From Corticium candelabrum (lineage: Eukaryota > Porifera > Homoscleromorpha > Homosclerophorida > Plakinidae): 64,000 bases of DNA. Below are positions 45,420 to 58,930 of this stretch, piece after piece. Under the pieces are notes generated by a model. That model saw only the letters and a list, made by a program, of their open reading frames with translations, was not told the origin of the DNA and searched no databases. Within the stretch, counting starts at the first letter, position 1; each line of letters opens with the position of its first letter. Made by a program: the position numbers and the translations under genes. The DNA lies in NCBI RefSeq assembly GCF_963422355.1, contig NC_085097.1:5999131-6063130 (forward strand), written 5' to 3'.

Positions 45420-48400
45420 CATCAAGACCTTTTCAGCCTTCATCCTCACCGAACTGCTGTATTTCGATCGAATACATGAATTCGTTGAATGAAACTAGTC
45501 CGTCCTGATCTTTATCAACCTGTTCCAATTGAAAGATAAGAAACACGACATTCGGTTGCTACTTTACTACGATAGCTCAACATGTTCAAACATCAGAATT
45601 CTATTACATTGCAGTCACTCGGCCTCCACCCATGGCAACTGACTTACAAGGCTAACATTCTATACGAGCCACACATTTATCCATAGCTATTGCTTTGGTA
45701 TTTCTGACTAGATCAAATGATAAGCTAACACCCCAACTCAATTACAGACTCAGTACATGACCACAAATTCTTGCAGTGAACTAACATTGTCACTCAAAGA
45801 TGCTCGGATAGTCCAGTGTTCTCCCCAGGATCTTTTAGCAGAGCGGGGCGCTCTGCCCTATTCTAAGCAATTAAGGTTTTAGGTTAAGTATATCATCCAG
45901 ATGCCAAGACTTGAGGATCTCGAAGTAAGCTTATTAATTAATTAACTAAGACAGCGGGTTGCATCTAGTACCTCGTTTACACTGACAAGACAAATGAGAA
46001 CCAGCCAACCCGTTCGAGTATTCCAGCAGGGTGTGAATTGTTGACCGAGCCAGCACGCGTGTAACTTACTGCTTGGTTCCAAACGGGCCAGATAGGCGTG
46101 TTTTATAATCACATGTCTGTCACGTGTCTCAATACTGTACGTATAAAACATGGACACTAGAGTTGCTGTGTGTGCTCTTGTTTAAAAAACCCAAAAGATA
46201 GAGTGTCGCGGGTGAATTGGCGCAAGAGACTGCAGCTATCCTGCAAAAGAGTCATGTTTTGGAATCGCTAGAAAACGAGCAGCGCTACTGCTTGTGATTA
46301 ATGAGCTAACTCTGGACGGCTTCGTCTCCCCACAACAAAATCAGATAGAGACTTTGTCGTCAGACCACACTATATCTGAGTATAATACATCTGCTGCGCA
46401 TGCTTTATCGATATTTGACCGAGCCATCTAACCTACTCGTGTTTACACTACCCGACGGGACCGGACTGCACCAAGCCAGCTCACTCAAATCGAACGAGCT
46501 GAGTCAGCCCACTCCGGCCGCTCCCAACTTGGCCCGGTCGCGTTTACACTGGCACGTTAGACTGGGTAGCACCGAGCTGGCACGGTCCGGCCCGTTCGAA
46601 CGTGCCAGTGTAAACGGGTATTATTGTGCGGAACACCAACACTTGTACATGCAGCCCTTAACCACACTTTCGCAGCTGGTGTTCACGTGTCATGTCGGCG
46701 TCGCAGAGAACTATTGAGTCTTTCTTCACAAGCAATGCCGTCGAAAATAAGAACGCCTACATTGTTGAAAGAAAAAAGTGGCAACTGATGAAGCCATTAG
46801 CATTGTGTGAAGTGGGCGTGGCATTGAGTAATGCCTACTTCACGGAGTATCCCGCTCTGCCATTTAAGATTTCTGGGGAGAACACTGTAGTCATCAGCAC
46901 CCACAGAGTTTGTGGCCCACAACAGCCAACAAAAGCATCCAATGTGTCCACCTACCTAAACTGTCAGTCTCAGCTCACCTCGTTCAAGATGTGTTCTCTC
47001 ATTCGAGCTATTTCTTCTTGCATTTCTACTGTCTCATCGTCTCCATAGATCTTGGATACCTACCAAACACCAAACATCCATTCCAGACACATCCAACAAC
47101 AAACCTTATTGTCTGTCACCTCATGAATAAACAAAGCTTCCAACTCAAACGTATCAAGGTATCCATCATCACTTGTGTCTGTACACACAAACATCAAGAA
47201 TGTAAATATTGTCTTGTTTGATGTGCTAGAGAGTGTGAATAACCGTGTAGTTGGAAGAATGTTCTTGGATTGAAATTTCCTTTATCAAGACCATCCTCCT
47301 CTTCTCAGACTTCCTCAAACTGGGACTTGCTTCCCTGCACGTGGAATCAACAACAACATTGAACATATGGGATTGGATATTGTGAACAGTATGTACAGCC
47401 TCCATTCTGTCTTTCTCCGACATCTTCTTGAGCAGCTCTCGTCGTTGATGCTCCTTCTACATCTCCAGCTTCACAATGTAAACCTTTATATTGCGATCGA
47501 CGTTCTCCTTCTGTAACTCTTGCTTTCTCTCAATACAAAACCACATCTCTGCACATACCACCAACAAACAGCTACACTAAATCTATTTTACCGCCAGTAT
47601 ACACTAACAGGCAACTTCAAGAATGGTTTAGGGTCCAGGAGGTCTTGTAGGTGGTCGCTAGGACGGAGCAACTTCATAAATAACTAATTAGCTAAATAAT
47701 ATTTCACAATGCGAAGAACTTCGAGAGTTTAGAATAAATTGGAGTTTTCAAGATTGTAATTCTTAGGTAGCTATAGTACTAGCAATATGTGTGGATGACC
47801 GCTATGATGGAAACTAAAATTAGATAATCTAGAGGGTACAGTACAAACACATCTATCCTAAACACTTCATCTATTTTGTTCATTGTTGTCATCACTAGAA
47901 TTTTCATCACGGTCTTCAAACGTGTCTCTGGACAGTGTACTGTACCAGGAACGTGAAAACCATCAGTTGTTGTGTTTTCACAGTTGGCACACTGACATCT
48001 AGACATCTGTGTATGGCAGTTGGTTTCACTGGCAAGAACAGCGCCTACAATTGCAGCCGGTCTTATAGCTGCAGCTGATACGCCTGAGTACGTCAACCGG
48101 TGCTGGAGGCTTTGTCATCCATTATAGGAATCACCTCATTTTCATCGCAGACCAACCAACTGTGTCCATGGAAGAAAGAATCGAATGTCTGGCTGAGCTT
48201 CCAAAACTCTTCGCCATATGCCACCTTGCTAGTTAGCTCTTTGTATACGTAGCTCTAGAGCATCTTTCGTGGAAGGGAGCTTTGTCTGATATCGTTTCTG
48301 TAGCTTTCGCACAAAACAGTGAATACCGCACAGCATTGACATTGTCCCCATGGTGACTGTACATCTTATAGACTGCAGCTTCCTGTCCAAACTGCTCATC

Positions 48401-48720
48401 GTCGTGACTGTCAGTATGCTGTCGTTTTCTCTAAACGTTTCCGTAGGATTAGACGCTGTCTCGGTTATGTTTGACGTTTAGCCTCATCAAGTTGTGATCT
48501 AGATGACAGACAATTGACTGCACAATGACACACAAATCAGCACTACAGTACAGCAGCTACAGAGCTCAACAGATGGGTAGGTGTATATTCTGTATCTACA
48601 CATACAGACATGATAATGACTCAGTGAGGTACCAAGGCTAACTGTGTACGTATGCCACAATAGATTCATTTCTTTCCATTGATATTAATGATTTCCAGTT
48701 CTGGATACTGTAGACGAGGT
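45420..48720 (-). pseudogene. Nucleobindin copy C (rearranged, broken)
   Basis: Collinear with the main locus. Part of the second EF-hand exon is at 45430-45520; the MREHILNE exon about 47048-46968; an intact first EF-hand exon at about 47190-47125. The FEEV exon about 47335-47245 has Trp codon TGG changed to TGA. A fragment of the basic-helix exon is at 47400-47540 and a decayed copy of the SQLDEAKR exon at 48380-48520. About 770 bp of unrelated sequence sits at 47600-48370. Stops and indels make it a pseudogene. It keeps the EF-hand exon that the main locus lacks. Confidence 0.82.
45814..46887. mobile_element. hAT-type MITE with 5-bp TAGTC duplication
   Basis: Ends CAGTGTTCTCCCCAGG at the left and GGGGAGAACACTG at the right; TAGTC on both sides (45809-45813, 46888-46892). 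The paralogous site in the main nucleobindin locus (about 39548) reads GGATAGTCTTCGC without insertion. Inside, GTTTACACT...AGTGTAAAC motifs (about 45972-46616) suggest a second, nested small element. Non-coding. Confidence 0.88.
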
Positions 48721-48729
48721 TAAGATTTT

Positions 48730-50250
48730 CAGATTTTTTGCATATATTTACATGATAATTCAGATTTATAAATTTTGTATGAGACGGCGGGGTAAACTAG
48801 AAATTTTTTTAGCATGTCAGGTTGGTGTAGTGTACAGAAAATGTAGCATCCTTGTTATACAATATGACAAACAACAGAAACCAGACGAGACCGATTACAC
48901 ATACCTGCAATGAAATGACACGCAAAGTCGATTGGACCGAGTAAGTATGATTGCCGCTCCAAACGTTCGAATCATCACAGCAAGAACGAATTAATTAATT
49001 TGTCAACAAACACAGTCAGTCGTTGATATCAATCACAGCCTTTACTTCCTTCTCACGAGACTGACGATTCGTCTCTGAACACGACGACACATGAATGTAA
49101 CAACTGAGTTGCCACCATCCACACATCCCGCCTTTCATTACGCACAAAACAAGAGAGTCTTGTTCTTAACGCGCGCTACTTGAACACCCATTATTGTGAA
49201 AGCAACAAATTTCCAAACTGACAAACAACTGATTGCCATCAACGTCTCATCACGTCCTACTCGGTAGTTCGTTCTTGACCGAATCTGTGCGATTTCCCTT
49301 CCGTCTCCACCATAGCAACCATTCCATGGCACGTGACCCCATTCAATGGCACGTGACCCCATCCCAGCGACTTCCTGCGTCACTTTCTCAAATATCTCCA
49401 CGCACGAACGGCACCGAGTTTTACTTTTCCACGCACTTTCAGCATACGTTTTGATCAGTTCAAAGTGACGGTCTGTAAGTCCAAAAAATGAGGTAACCGA
49501 ATGGGGTCCCAGTAACAGTCAGAAAGGCAATTGTGGCTGCCTTGATATTTACGTTTGTGAAAGATCAGGAAAAGCGTGTAGAGCGCAATAGCGGGTCATG
49601 CAGCATGTTAGAAAGGTCGCGTTCAGGCGGCGTAACGCGATGTGAAGAAGGAAAGCGACGCGCGAGCGATACGCAAACAACTACATCACCTGAACTGACT
49701 CTTCGCACGTTTCTCACCGTTACAAAGTACAATCTAATATATAAAGCTCAAATTGTGTGTGTGTGTGTGTGTGTGTGTGTTCGCGTTTGGCGGCCACGTC
49801 TTTGTCCGTTCGCAACCGAAATCGGCATGCACACTCGGCGCGCACAGAGAAAGGTTTGCGTAAAAGAATTAAAAATTTTTGCAACGGTCCCCTCTTGAGG
49901 GGTCGACCCCCGCGTAAAATTTCTCGATGACGCAAACGCTACACATTCCAGTTCATTCCAACACACGCCCACACCAGTCCTGTGTAGACTGTATGCATCG
50001 TCGTCCTTCGCAAAGCTTCGAGCAATGGAATATCTCCTGCCGACGAAACTTACTCTTCTAGCGCTTTCGTTTCTCTCCAAATTCTGATTGCATTTGCACC
50101 GAATCCAACCTACACGTTTTCTGCAGCAAGCGCTACACGGGGAGTGTGTCGACTTCGATCGAAACAAGCGCGAAGAGCAAGATTCGAATTCATTCAAAAC
50201 ATCCGGGACTTCGCAACAAAGATTGCACGTGACGTGTCCACAGAACTATC
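48730..50250. other. CpG-richer stretch, no certain gene
   Basis: 49100-50250 has raised CpG. A minus-strand frame from about 50240 to 50090 has paired cysteines (CNLCC, then CSACCRKR and WIRCKC) and could be a zinc-binding first exon. No homology is recognised and no downstream exon is identified. A short GT tract is at 49758-49781. Confidence 0.25.
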
Positions 50251-50262
50251 TTTACACTACAG

Positions 50263-51456
50263 TAGCCTCGCAAGCCAGGCTCTTCCGCGCAGTCGCTGGG
50301 CTAACCGCACGTGAATCACACGAGGAGGAGGAGCTTTTACCGGAATTGCTCCAGCGCGAGAAGAGCCTGGTCGCTTTCGAGAACGTCATAGTGACGTGGA
50401 CCCCCGATCCGGTTTCATAGCTTGCATAAGGCTAATTCGATTTCTTAAAGAGCTTGTTAGTGTAATTGCGCTGATACATGAAGCAGAGAGGTAGCCTCCG
50501 CGGAGAGCGCGTGAACACGAAATCCAGTGAAGCCGTTGATGGACAAAGTGCTGGTGAATAATGAGCGTAGGAATGGTCTACATGGGACTGGTCCGCTGAA
50601 CCTACACTCTCCAGCAACGTTTCTTTCGACTGAACTGATCTGCAGGTTTGCGCGAATTGAAACCGACGTAGAACTGTTCACCACTCTTGCGCGTCTACTC
50701 TGACATCTATAGTCTGTGGGGGAAATGGTGTGAGAACTGCCGGCCCAGTTTCACTCAATGGTTCATGAAAACAGTGGCCTAGAGCTTGTTGACCTCTCCA
50801 CGTCATGATCAGATTGGCGTGTATTGCTAACGCAGTCTATGTGACGGTACTTTCGACTCGGCAAGCAACACTTTTGTACGATATTGACTCTCCTCACGGT
50901 GAACTGGAAACATCTAGGCATGGGAAAACAGCAGTGCAGTAGACCTACCATGTTCAGGAAGTGTAGAGTTGACTTGTAGTTGCACGTGTACTACGTACGA
51001 CTTGTTTCAATGCACGGACTCTGACTGTTACATATATACACTAACCGCGTACAATGAGTTCATTTCTCAAACTACCGCGCTGCAGATCTAGATTCGGCGG
51101 TGTGCTGTTGGCGAAACTGAATGCTGAAAAGGAGTCGTGACACTGCAGAATATTACATGGCTGAGCTGTCTACATACGTACTAGAAGCGAACGATGATGT
51201 CAACTACGTACTTCGTGCAAAACAAGCAAGTGCGTGAAGCGATGTCGCGTGTTCTCAACTTTCATACCTACATGCTTACCTAATAGAATTAGCTTTATCA
51301 AGCTATGAAACCGGATCGGGGTTCCCACGTCACTACGACGTTCTCGAAAGCGACCAGGCTCTTCTCGCGCTGGAGCAATTCCGGTAAAAGCTCCTCCTCC
51401 TCGTGTGATTCACGTGCGGTCAGCGACTGCGCGGAAGAGCCTGGCTTGCGAGGCTA
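50263..51456. mobile_element. TAGCCTCG-type element, 1194 bp, 9-bp target duplication
   Basis: Near-identical to 36397-37583. Flanked by ACACTACAG (50254-50262 and 51457-51465), a perfect 9-bp duplication. Non-coding. Confidence 0.95.
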
Positions 51457-53129
51457 ACACTACAGTGTCTTGCCCGTACGAAGGACGGGCCATGCATACT
51501 AGTGTCACATAAAATGCAAATCCAGGATATACGGGAATTTTGTTATATAAAAGACTATCTGAATTAATTGAGTGCTTGTTGTAATGTTTTAACATACTAT
51601 ACATCTTTTAATGTGAGTATCAGAAAACGGTGTATGATACAATGTTAATTATGCAAGAAGTGAAACCCCTTTGAGTGAACGCTTGACGCATTGTCACGTG
51701 ACTTTTACCAAATTCCTGTATCAGTAAACAAATATAAATAAAAATGTCAAACTTAGTAATTCTATCCAATTTCACTTTGATTTTTGTGCCTTCTTCACTG
51801 CTTTCTCTGCTGCTGCACCCACACCTACTTGTCTGCATGCTTCCAGGAGTATTGCAAGAGTTGCTTTGTGCACTCGTTTTCTCCACAGTGAGAAGACATG
51901 TACGAGGCGAGCAGCCAAGTTACGAGGGAAACGTTCTTGACAATCAGACAACTCTTCTATGTCGACTCCAAGACGAATACCAATCTCATACCAATGACTT
52001 CTGACAGCCTTGCCAACCTGTAACAAAGAGAGACAATAAAACAAAATACCCAAATATTTATTAATTAAATTTATTAATTCATTAATTTATATATTTATAT
52101 TTATTTATTTACTCAATTATAGTCACGCCAATCGGCTGGATTCATGACTGTATTTACCTCAAGAAACTGTACATCAGACACAATTGCTTGTAAATCTAAT
52201 TTTTCAGATCTGTAACTTGACAAGCTCCTCCTCTTCATAACAGACACTGAAGAATGTTCTAGAAAATGTAATAAACACATCAACATACATTTAAATGATG
52301 CAGAAAATGACATCACAGTTTTAACTGAAATCAACCACCAACTTTTACAGCAACAACGATGAAACAGATTTTAGTGCAGATTCATACCTTTCTCTGTCCC
52401 TTGATCTACTATTCCTGGTAGTATGCTGCTGTCACCCTCACAATCATTGACACTACGAGGTAACATCTCTGCAGACGGGTCAATGAAAATGTGTACAAAA
52501 TATCCGAGACGAGTTTGTCCATCTGAAGAAAATATGTGTATCTCCACTCGATCAGCATGTGGCCAAGCTACATACAACAATCAAGGTAAACACATGACTA
52601 TCATGTCAAACGTATGTAAATGTCAAACGTATGTAACTTACCAGGAGTAACAGTTTCTATTGTACGACTATCCAGCCTTTCTCCTGGAACTTCTTCAACT
52701 GTCTGACCTGTAGTATCTATGTACCGGAAAGTACATCCTGTGTAAGGAACTTCACTTCCAACAGGAAGACGAACTAGCAATGAGCTTTTCTCCTGACAGA
52801 AAGATACAACAGAAATGTTAATAAGAAGCAGTAGTCTGAGTCTTTCCCTGGGCTAGTTACCATACCATTAAATAAATTGGTACTAAATGTATTAACCACA
52901 TACACATATAGTGCTAGTGCACTTACATGCACAAAATTAGCACCAGTGCACGCACGCACACACACAAAATTATTTACTATCATAAGCTCTTTCTGTGCAT
53001 GCAAATACTGAGGCTTAACTACAACTAACAAAACATTCTTACTTGAACTTTGCTATAACTGGGGCCAACACCACATTGACTGACAGTGTGTACATTGGCA
53101 GGTTGTTGTATTATTGATCCTACATGTCA

Positions 53130-54310
53130 TTACACAAACAATTGTGAAACAAACTTAACTGATCCAAATGTAAATAACAAACTTTGTGATAAAGATCTAT
53201 CCCTTGTTGCTGTTGATGAAGATGTGGAGCCAGAAGAATGTAGACCCTCTTCACTACAGAAGTAGAATGCTTCCTGTTCCTCATCTGGAAGAGAAGGAGA
53301 GTGAGAAGGTAAACTGGAATTTGATGAATCAGCTGATTTGGACAGTCTGTGAACTGCTTCCAGTGTGAAGTAGAACTGCACTTCACCTTGTCTGATGTAC
53401 TCAACACGAACAGGCACAACTAAACTATCAGGATGAGGGCCATTGATTTCAACCTCAAATGTGAAGCAATGATCGTGATCAAATGGTTGATCCCACAAAT
53501 ATTTGGTTGGATACTGAACTTCTGCATCACCTCGACACAATGACAATTCTGAGCCATGTTGGGGCCTGATAACCACATAACCTTGCTTACGAACTTTGAT
53601 CTCTCTCACTGGACACATCAGGATAGCAGGCAATGATACATGTCCTTGATGGTCACGAATAATTTTCTGACCAATTTCTTCATATGAATTGAAAAGATGC
53701 ACAGACAATGACCATTTGCAAGAGAGACTTCGACCAAGAACTACACATCCCATCTTCCTTCTGAATAAAATGGTTGGGCTCTTAATAAAACTAACAAGCC
53801 ACACCCACCCACTAAAACTGGTCACCTCTACTGACCAGCTGTTGGGATCAAATGGAATGCGTGACTTCACTTCCTGAGTATCAGGAGAATACACTACCAC
53901 ATCACGCCATCTCCACTTCGTCTCATCGAGTCTTGATTCACATCTAATCAGAGTGAACAACACGCCTGCTGAAGTCACATCGGCTATGGTGTTGATACAC
54001 ACTTTGATTGGCTTGCTGAATGAGACGTCATGGGGACCAAGAAAAATAACTGGACTGACCACTTGGTAGCCACTAGCAGAGACGAGAGGCATATACTTAT
54101 CATGCATGAATGAATGAATGGAGAATTGTGTTGGTGATTGAACGGCACCCGCTGGAACAGTAATGCTCACACTGCCAGCACTCAGCTCTCCTCCCTCACT
54201 GCCCATCGTCTCATGGAATGACAAGCCATCACTGCTACCAACGTGCAACACTTCCAATGTACCACCCACCCACAATGGGTGGCACAGATCAGAAATGTCA
54301 AAATTTTCTA
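53130..54310 (-). other. ZU5-UPA exon of copy 2
   Basis: Open over 381 codons downstream of CHPLWVGG. ZU5 core unchanged. The SFS motif is kept at 53819-53811. The UPA half differs from copy 1 in more places than the ZU5 half (KVRKQGYVVIRPQHGSELS against NIYYEGHVVMKPQLGAEWS). Confidence 0.85.
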
Positions 54311-56268
54311 GTAAACAAACAACATGGGATGAGTTGCTTAATGGATTGTATGCAGCATGTCATACCCATTGTGGGTGCAGATTGATCGGGATGATCGTCA
54401 CCCTACACAGAAGACAGAGATCAGAGTAGAATACAGAAATTACACTCAATCAAGTGACAAAAATTATCAAAACTCAAATCATTTACTAAGTTGATAAATA
54501 AGACAAAAGTAAACGTAGACAAATATATCCCAACCAACTCATTAAATAACAAAAAAAAAAAAAACCCACAACACACATTCAAAAGAGAGGAAAGAGAAAC
54601 AAACAAATCAGTGTAAGTAAAGCAACAAACAGACTGACTGGTCGACACAAACAACAATCAAACAAACACACAAGCAAACAGATGATGACTGTTGTAAGTC
54701 TACTATCATTCTCTACCTCATCCTCAATCGATGACTTTCTCTCCAGTCTATTTCCTCTCTCTAACACATACAAGTAGTTCAACACAATCTTCACAAAGCC
54801 AATGATTGTCCTCACCATCTGTCTGTTCCACTACTGCTTTCCTTTCACCAATAATTGTCTCGCCAGATTGTGGCCGTTGGAATGGGCTCAGTCTCCTTAG
54901 TAGACGCATTACTGCATAACAAACTCAATAATCACAACATTAACCTTCCACTCAAATATTAAACCTTTAGATCTCTGCCTGCTGTTGCTCGGCTGCTGGT
55001 TAATATTGATGATTCGAAGAGCATCGACTAGAGCAGGCTGGGCACATGTGTAGTCAGTAATATTTAGCAAACATTCTGACCATAAAATCAATGCTGAAAA
55101 CAGAAAACAGCAACTGTGAGAGATGCAGGTAAAGAGAAATGAGGAAATTCTGACTGGAGATTTTGTCAGGATGATTTTGATGGAGACCAACTGCTTCAAT
55201 GGCGACAGCTTCAGAGAGAAGTTTCTCTGCTTCTTTGTTGTTCCCTTTCTTCAGCAGACATTTTCCCAAACATTTCAATGCTGTACAAATCAAGACACAT
55301 TGATACACACACATGCTGATTTGACATTATAGAACGTTTAGACATACGAAATGCTGTATGAGGATGTTGCTCTTGAATTGAATGTCTGTGTATGTCCAGA
55401 CATTCTCTCAAGTATTGTTCGCTCTCATCCAAGTTTCCTACTTCCAGTAAATACTCCCCCAGTTGACCAACAGCTAAGAACAACAACAACTCGTAACCAA
55501 AACATGACAATTATGACTGATTTATACTGCAGTATCAACATGTGCAAATGATAATCAGCATGTTAAGCTCACAATTCACATAAAGTTGATGTCAAAAGAA
55601 AGACAAGAAACTAACCTTTAGCCACATCAGGATGTTCATGATGGAGACTTGATTTATACATCCTGACACAGTCGGTCATCAGCTTGATTGATTCACTTAG
55701 TTTATCTTGTTGGGACAGACACTGAGAAAGTGTGAACTGAACTGAAGAAGACAAACAATGATGATATTATACACAAAACATTGAATCAACGTGAGGTGAG
55801 TAGAGTTGTTTTAGTAAGAAGAGTGAGACGTCTTACAATTGTATCAGAGAATGAACACATACCATGTGCAAGATCACGATGATCTTTTGTGTGAGCAGAT
55901 TTCATGATCTCAAGTGAATGTCTCAATAATCTTTCTGCATCAGACAGTTTGTTTTGTCTCATAAAACAGTCACCAAGCAGCCTCATAGCTAAAATAAGAA
56001 TAAAGGTGAGAATTAAGACACAACAACTTTTCTTGGTAATTGAGTTGCAAGACAACAATCAATGTCTAGTATATTTCAATGCAGTAGTGAGAGATGAGTT
56101 CTTTCTCACACAACATGCAACCACTGTTCCAGTCTGTCCATCATAACTGATTAAACGAGACCTTTCTACAGCACATACCCTGCACACTGACATTGTTGTG
56201 TAGCTGTAGAAATGTGCACAGTGTAAGCATGCGCAATAACACCAGCAGTCAACAGTAGGTGTGCTTAA

Positions 56269-56755
56269 AGGAGCACTTCACCGATTGACACACGTGCAGT
56301 AAACACTAACATACGTTAAGGTCTTGCGCTGCGAACCGAGCGCTTGCTGTGTTGCACGATGCATTGTTTTGGTTTTGTTTTCCGAGGCCAACTACGAAAG
56401 CACACAAGAGACGGGTCTCGACGCTTCAGGTGACTCTAACAGTGAAAGAGAACAAGTTACAGTTCCTAACAGACTCAGTCATTCGTACATTGTAGACTCC
56501 ACATGATCGTCTTGAGCGACTTGCAATCGCGCGGTCTTTCGCACTTCCTATGCAAATATCAAAGTCTACACGAAGCGGTAAACCTTCACATAATGGACGT
56601 TATTTGAAGAAAAACGTCTCGTACGATTTTGTTATTTTGCGTTATCATAATACTCAGCTATCAAGGTTGCTCTGAGATAGCGCCAAACCTTCCAACTGGA
56701 AAAAAGACCAGAAACGATTAGCTAATGCGCGTGCGTCAGTCGGTGAAGTGCTCCT
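56269..56755. mobile_element. 487-bp MITE with TTAA target duplication
   Basis: Ends AGGAGCACTTCACCGA and its inverse; TTAA on both sides (56265-56268, 56756-56759). Gene copy 1 (about 33325-33335) has the uninterrupted GTGTGCTTAATAAAC. TTAA is the target of piggyBac and Kolobok elements. Non-coding. It inserted after the gene duplication. Confidence 0.93.
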
Positions 56756-57323
56756 TTAATAAACGTGTTTCATAATAAGCTACAACTTGAACACCTTGTG
56801 TGCCATGTCCAGCACTCTTAACCAACAAAGCTACTTTTTCTCCTATTTCCATCAGTTTGTTGATGATTACAACTTACATAACACCTACATTTCAAGATCT
56901 CACGATTTTACAGTGACAGCTAGACAAAGACAGGCAAAGAGACAGACAAACAGTGACACAAAAACACATAAAACGGACCTTCCTACTTACATACAAACAG
57001 ACAGACAGACAACCAATCACTCTACCAGCTAGCAAATGCACACGATGTAACAATTAGGTAATACACAAACCACGACCTCTAATGCATTAGACGTCCCTTT
57101 TGTCTATTACTTACACATTATCATTATGTCAGTATTCCTGTATCCCATCATGCACCACTTGAACAGAAGTTTGCCTTTCACTTTACATGTGCTTTGTCTG
57201 ACACACTGACACAGACCAGACAGATAGAAAATAGAGAGAAATCATGGTCAACAAAGACAGTTAGCAAAACTAAAACTGAAGAGATCAACATACAATACAC
57301 ACTCAAGTACATTCATGTAATAA

Positions 57324-57682
57324 GGCCATACAAACTACATATATAGTTTCACGTCAGCGACCGCATTACTCACTAACCATCCGCATGCCCCTCCCCTAGA
57401 CACCTGCGCATGCGCAAGCCACCATATTGTCACATATCCATCTGGTGCATCCACGTGGCAGCCGCCAACGTCATGGTTCTGATGTGTGTTATAGTGTGTA
57501 GTCACTTTAAACATATTAAAGCTGTGAGCCGATGAAACCTACCGACCACATCCAATGGTGTAAATCATGAATAGAACAATGTGTTAATATTAAACAGATA
57601 TCATGTACAAGTGTACACGTACCGCCCACATCTAAATTCAGGAAGAGGCTGACGCAAAGCTATATATGTAGTTTGTATGGCC
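57324..57682. mobile_element. MITE with TAA duplication, copy 2 locus
   Basis: Orthologous to 33938-34296 within the duplicated intron. Confidence 0.85.
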
Positions 57683-58836
57683 TAATACACAAACTCTCAC
57701 ACATACACAAGCAGGGAGAGACACAAGAGAAAGACAGACAGACTGGTGGTAAGAGAAACATCATATCCTCTTGTCAAATAAGTTGAAAATCTTTCAAAAC
57801 AACAATTACTCACACACAACACTTACTCGATGCCACCTGCACATTAGCTGGAAAATGTTTTTGTCGTATTAACAAGCACTCCTCCACTAATGATGTGGCA
57901 TCAACATACTTGGATTGACAAAAGTAACAATGCCCCAGAGAAAACAAGGCTTAAGTACAAACAAACAAAAGTCAGTCACACAGTAAATATACCATATACA
58001 TACAAGTACACACTCCATCATATGTGACATACACCAACACATACTAGACAGTGACTTTCACTGACTCTCGGCTTCCCCTTTCAAGACGTTCACTTCACAT
58101 TCATGTGTCATGTTGGTGACACAAAAACGCAGCAAGTACCTAACCGAGAGTTTGCTGACGTGTTCTTACCGAGAGAAAATGGACCATAGGTCTATGTTTG
58201 GTGTGAATTGCAAACATCATGTAAACATTGCATATATAGGAAGCCTTTGCTCAATATCTGCATGTTTTTCACCACACATACTTACACTACTATTTTCTAT
58301 GTAATAATCTACCCACATGAAGAACCGACTGCTCAGCTAGTTACTGTGCAAATAAATGCAACTGACTAAATACGCATTCATCTCTTTAAAAACGTCAGTT
58401 GATCACAAACTTTCAGATGTCGAGTGTCATTAAGAGTCACTTGGTTAGCAAATGCGTTTTCAATCCTAATGATGATTGGCAATTAAGTGAAGTTAGTTGT
58501 TACCAGCAGACAGACAGATGGACAGACAAGCAGGCGGAAGGCAGACAGCAAAGTTAACTATATAGGGTGCATGCTATTGGAATGATCTCACATGATAAAC
58601 GTTCATCTAAACTTCACTGCATCATTTAATCACTTTGCGTGATGTAGACTAGGCTGTATGTATCATGCAGTCCAATTCACTATTAACTGGATTTTAGTCT
58701 AAAATCATAAACATAAAACAAACATTACAATACAACTCACTGTTAGCTAGTAAGAGATTATGTGTCTCAGGATGTTTTCTCATAACTGATAAAACATTTT
58801 CTAGAATTGCTTGTGCTTTCACATATTCTCTGTACA

Positions 58837-58838
<2 letters not shown>

Positions 58839-58926
<88 letters not shown>
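58839..58926. repeat. (GT)n microsatellite at the breakpoint of gene copy 2
   Basis: The TPR exon homology ends ten bases before this tract. Sequence beyond it is unrelated to gene copy 1. Confidence 0.95.

Positions 58927-58930
<4 letters not shown>

Larger units (their letters stand above)
51772..58828 (-). pseudogene. TPR-ZU5-UPA-Death gene, copy 2, 5'-truncated
   Basis: Direct copy of 28740-35500 with the same exon order. The Death exon (about 52016-51772), middle exons (52787-52160), ZU5-UPA exon (about 54310-53140) and TPR exons (55280-55155 to 55988-55863, and about 57950-57830) are all open. Differences: SFSGWVWLV replaces SFSWWLWLV, and the nearby His is Arg (KSRIPF). One codon is lost in the fourth TPR exon. 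A TTAA element was inserted at 56269. The homology stops at 58828 inside the second TPR exon, at a GT tract; the first two exons are missing. It may be a pseudogene or use a new 5' end that I cannot see. Confidence 0.82.
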
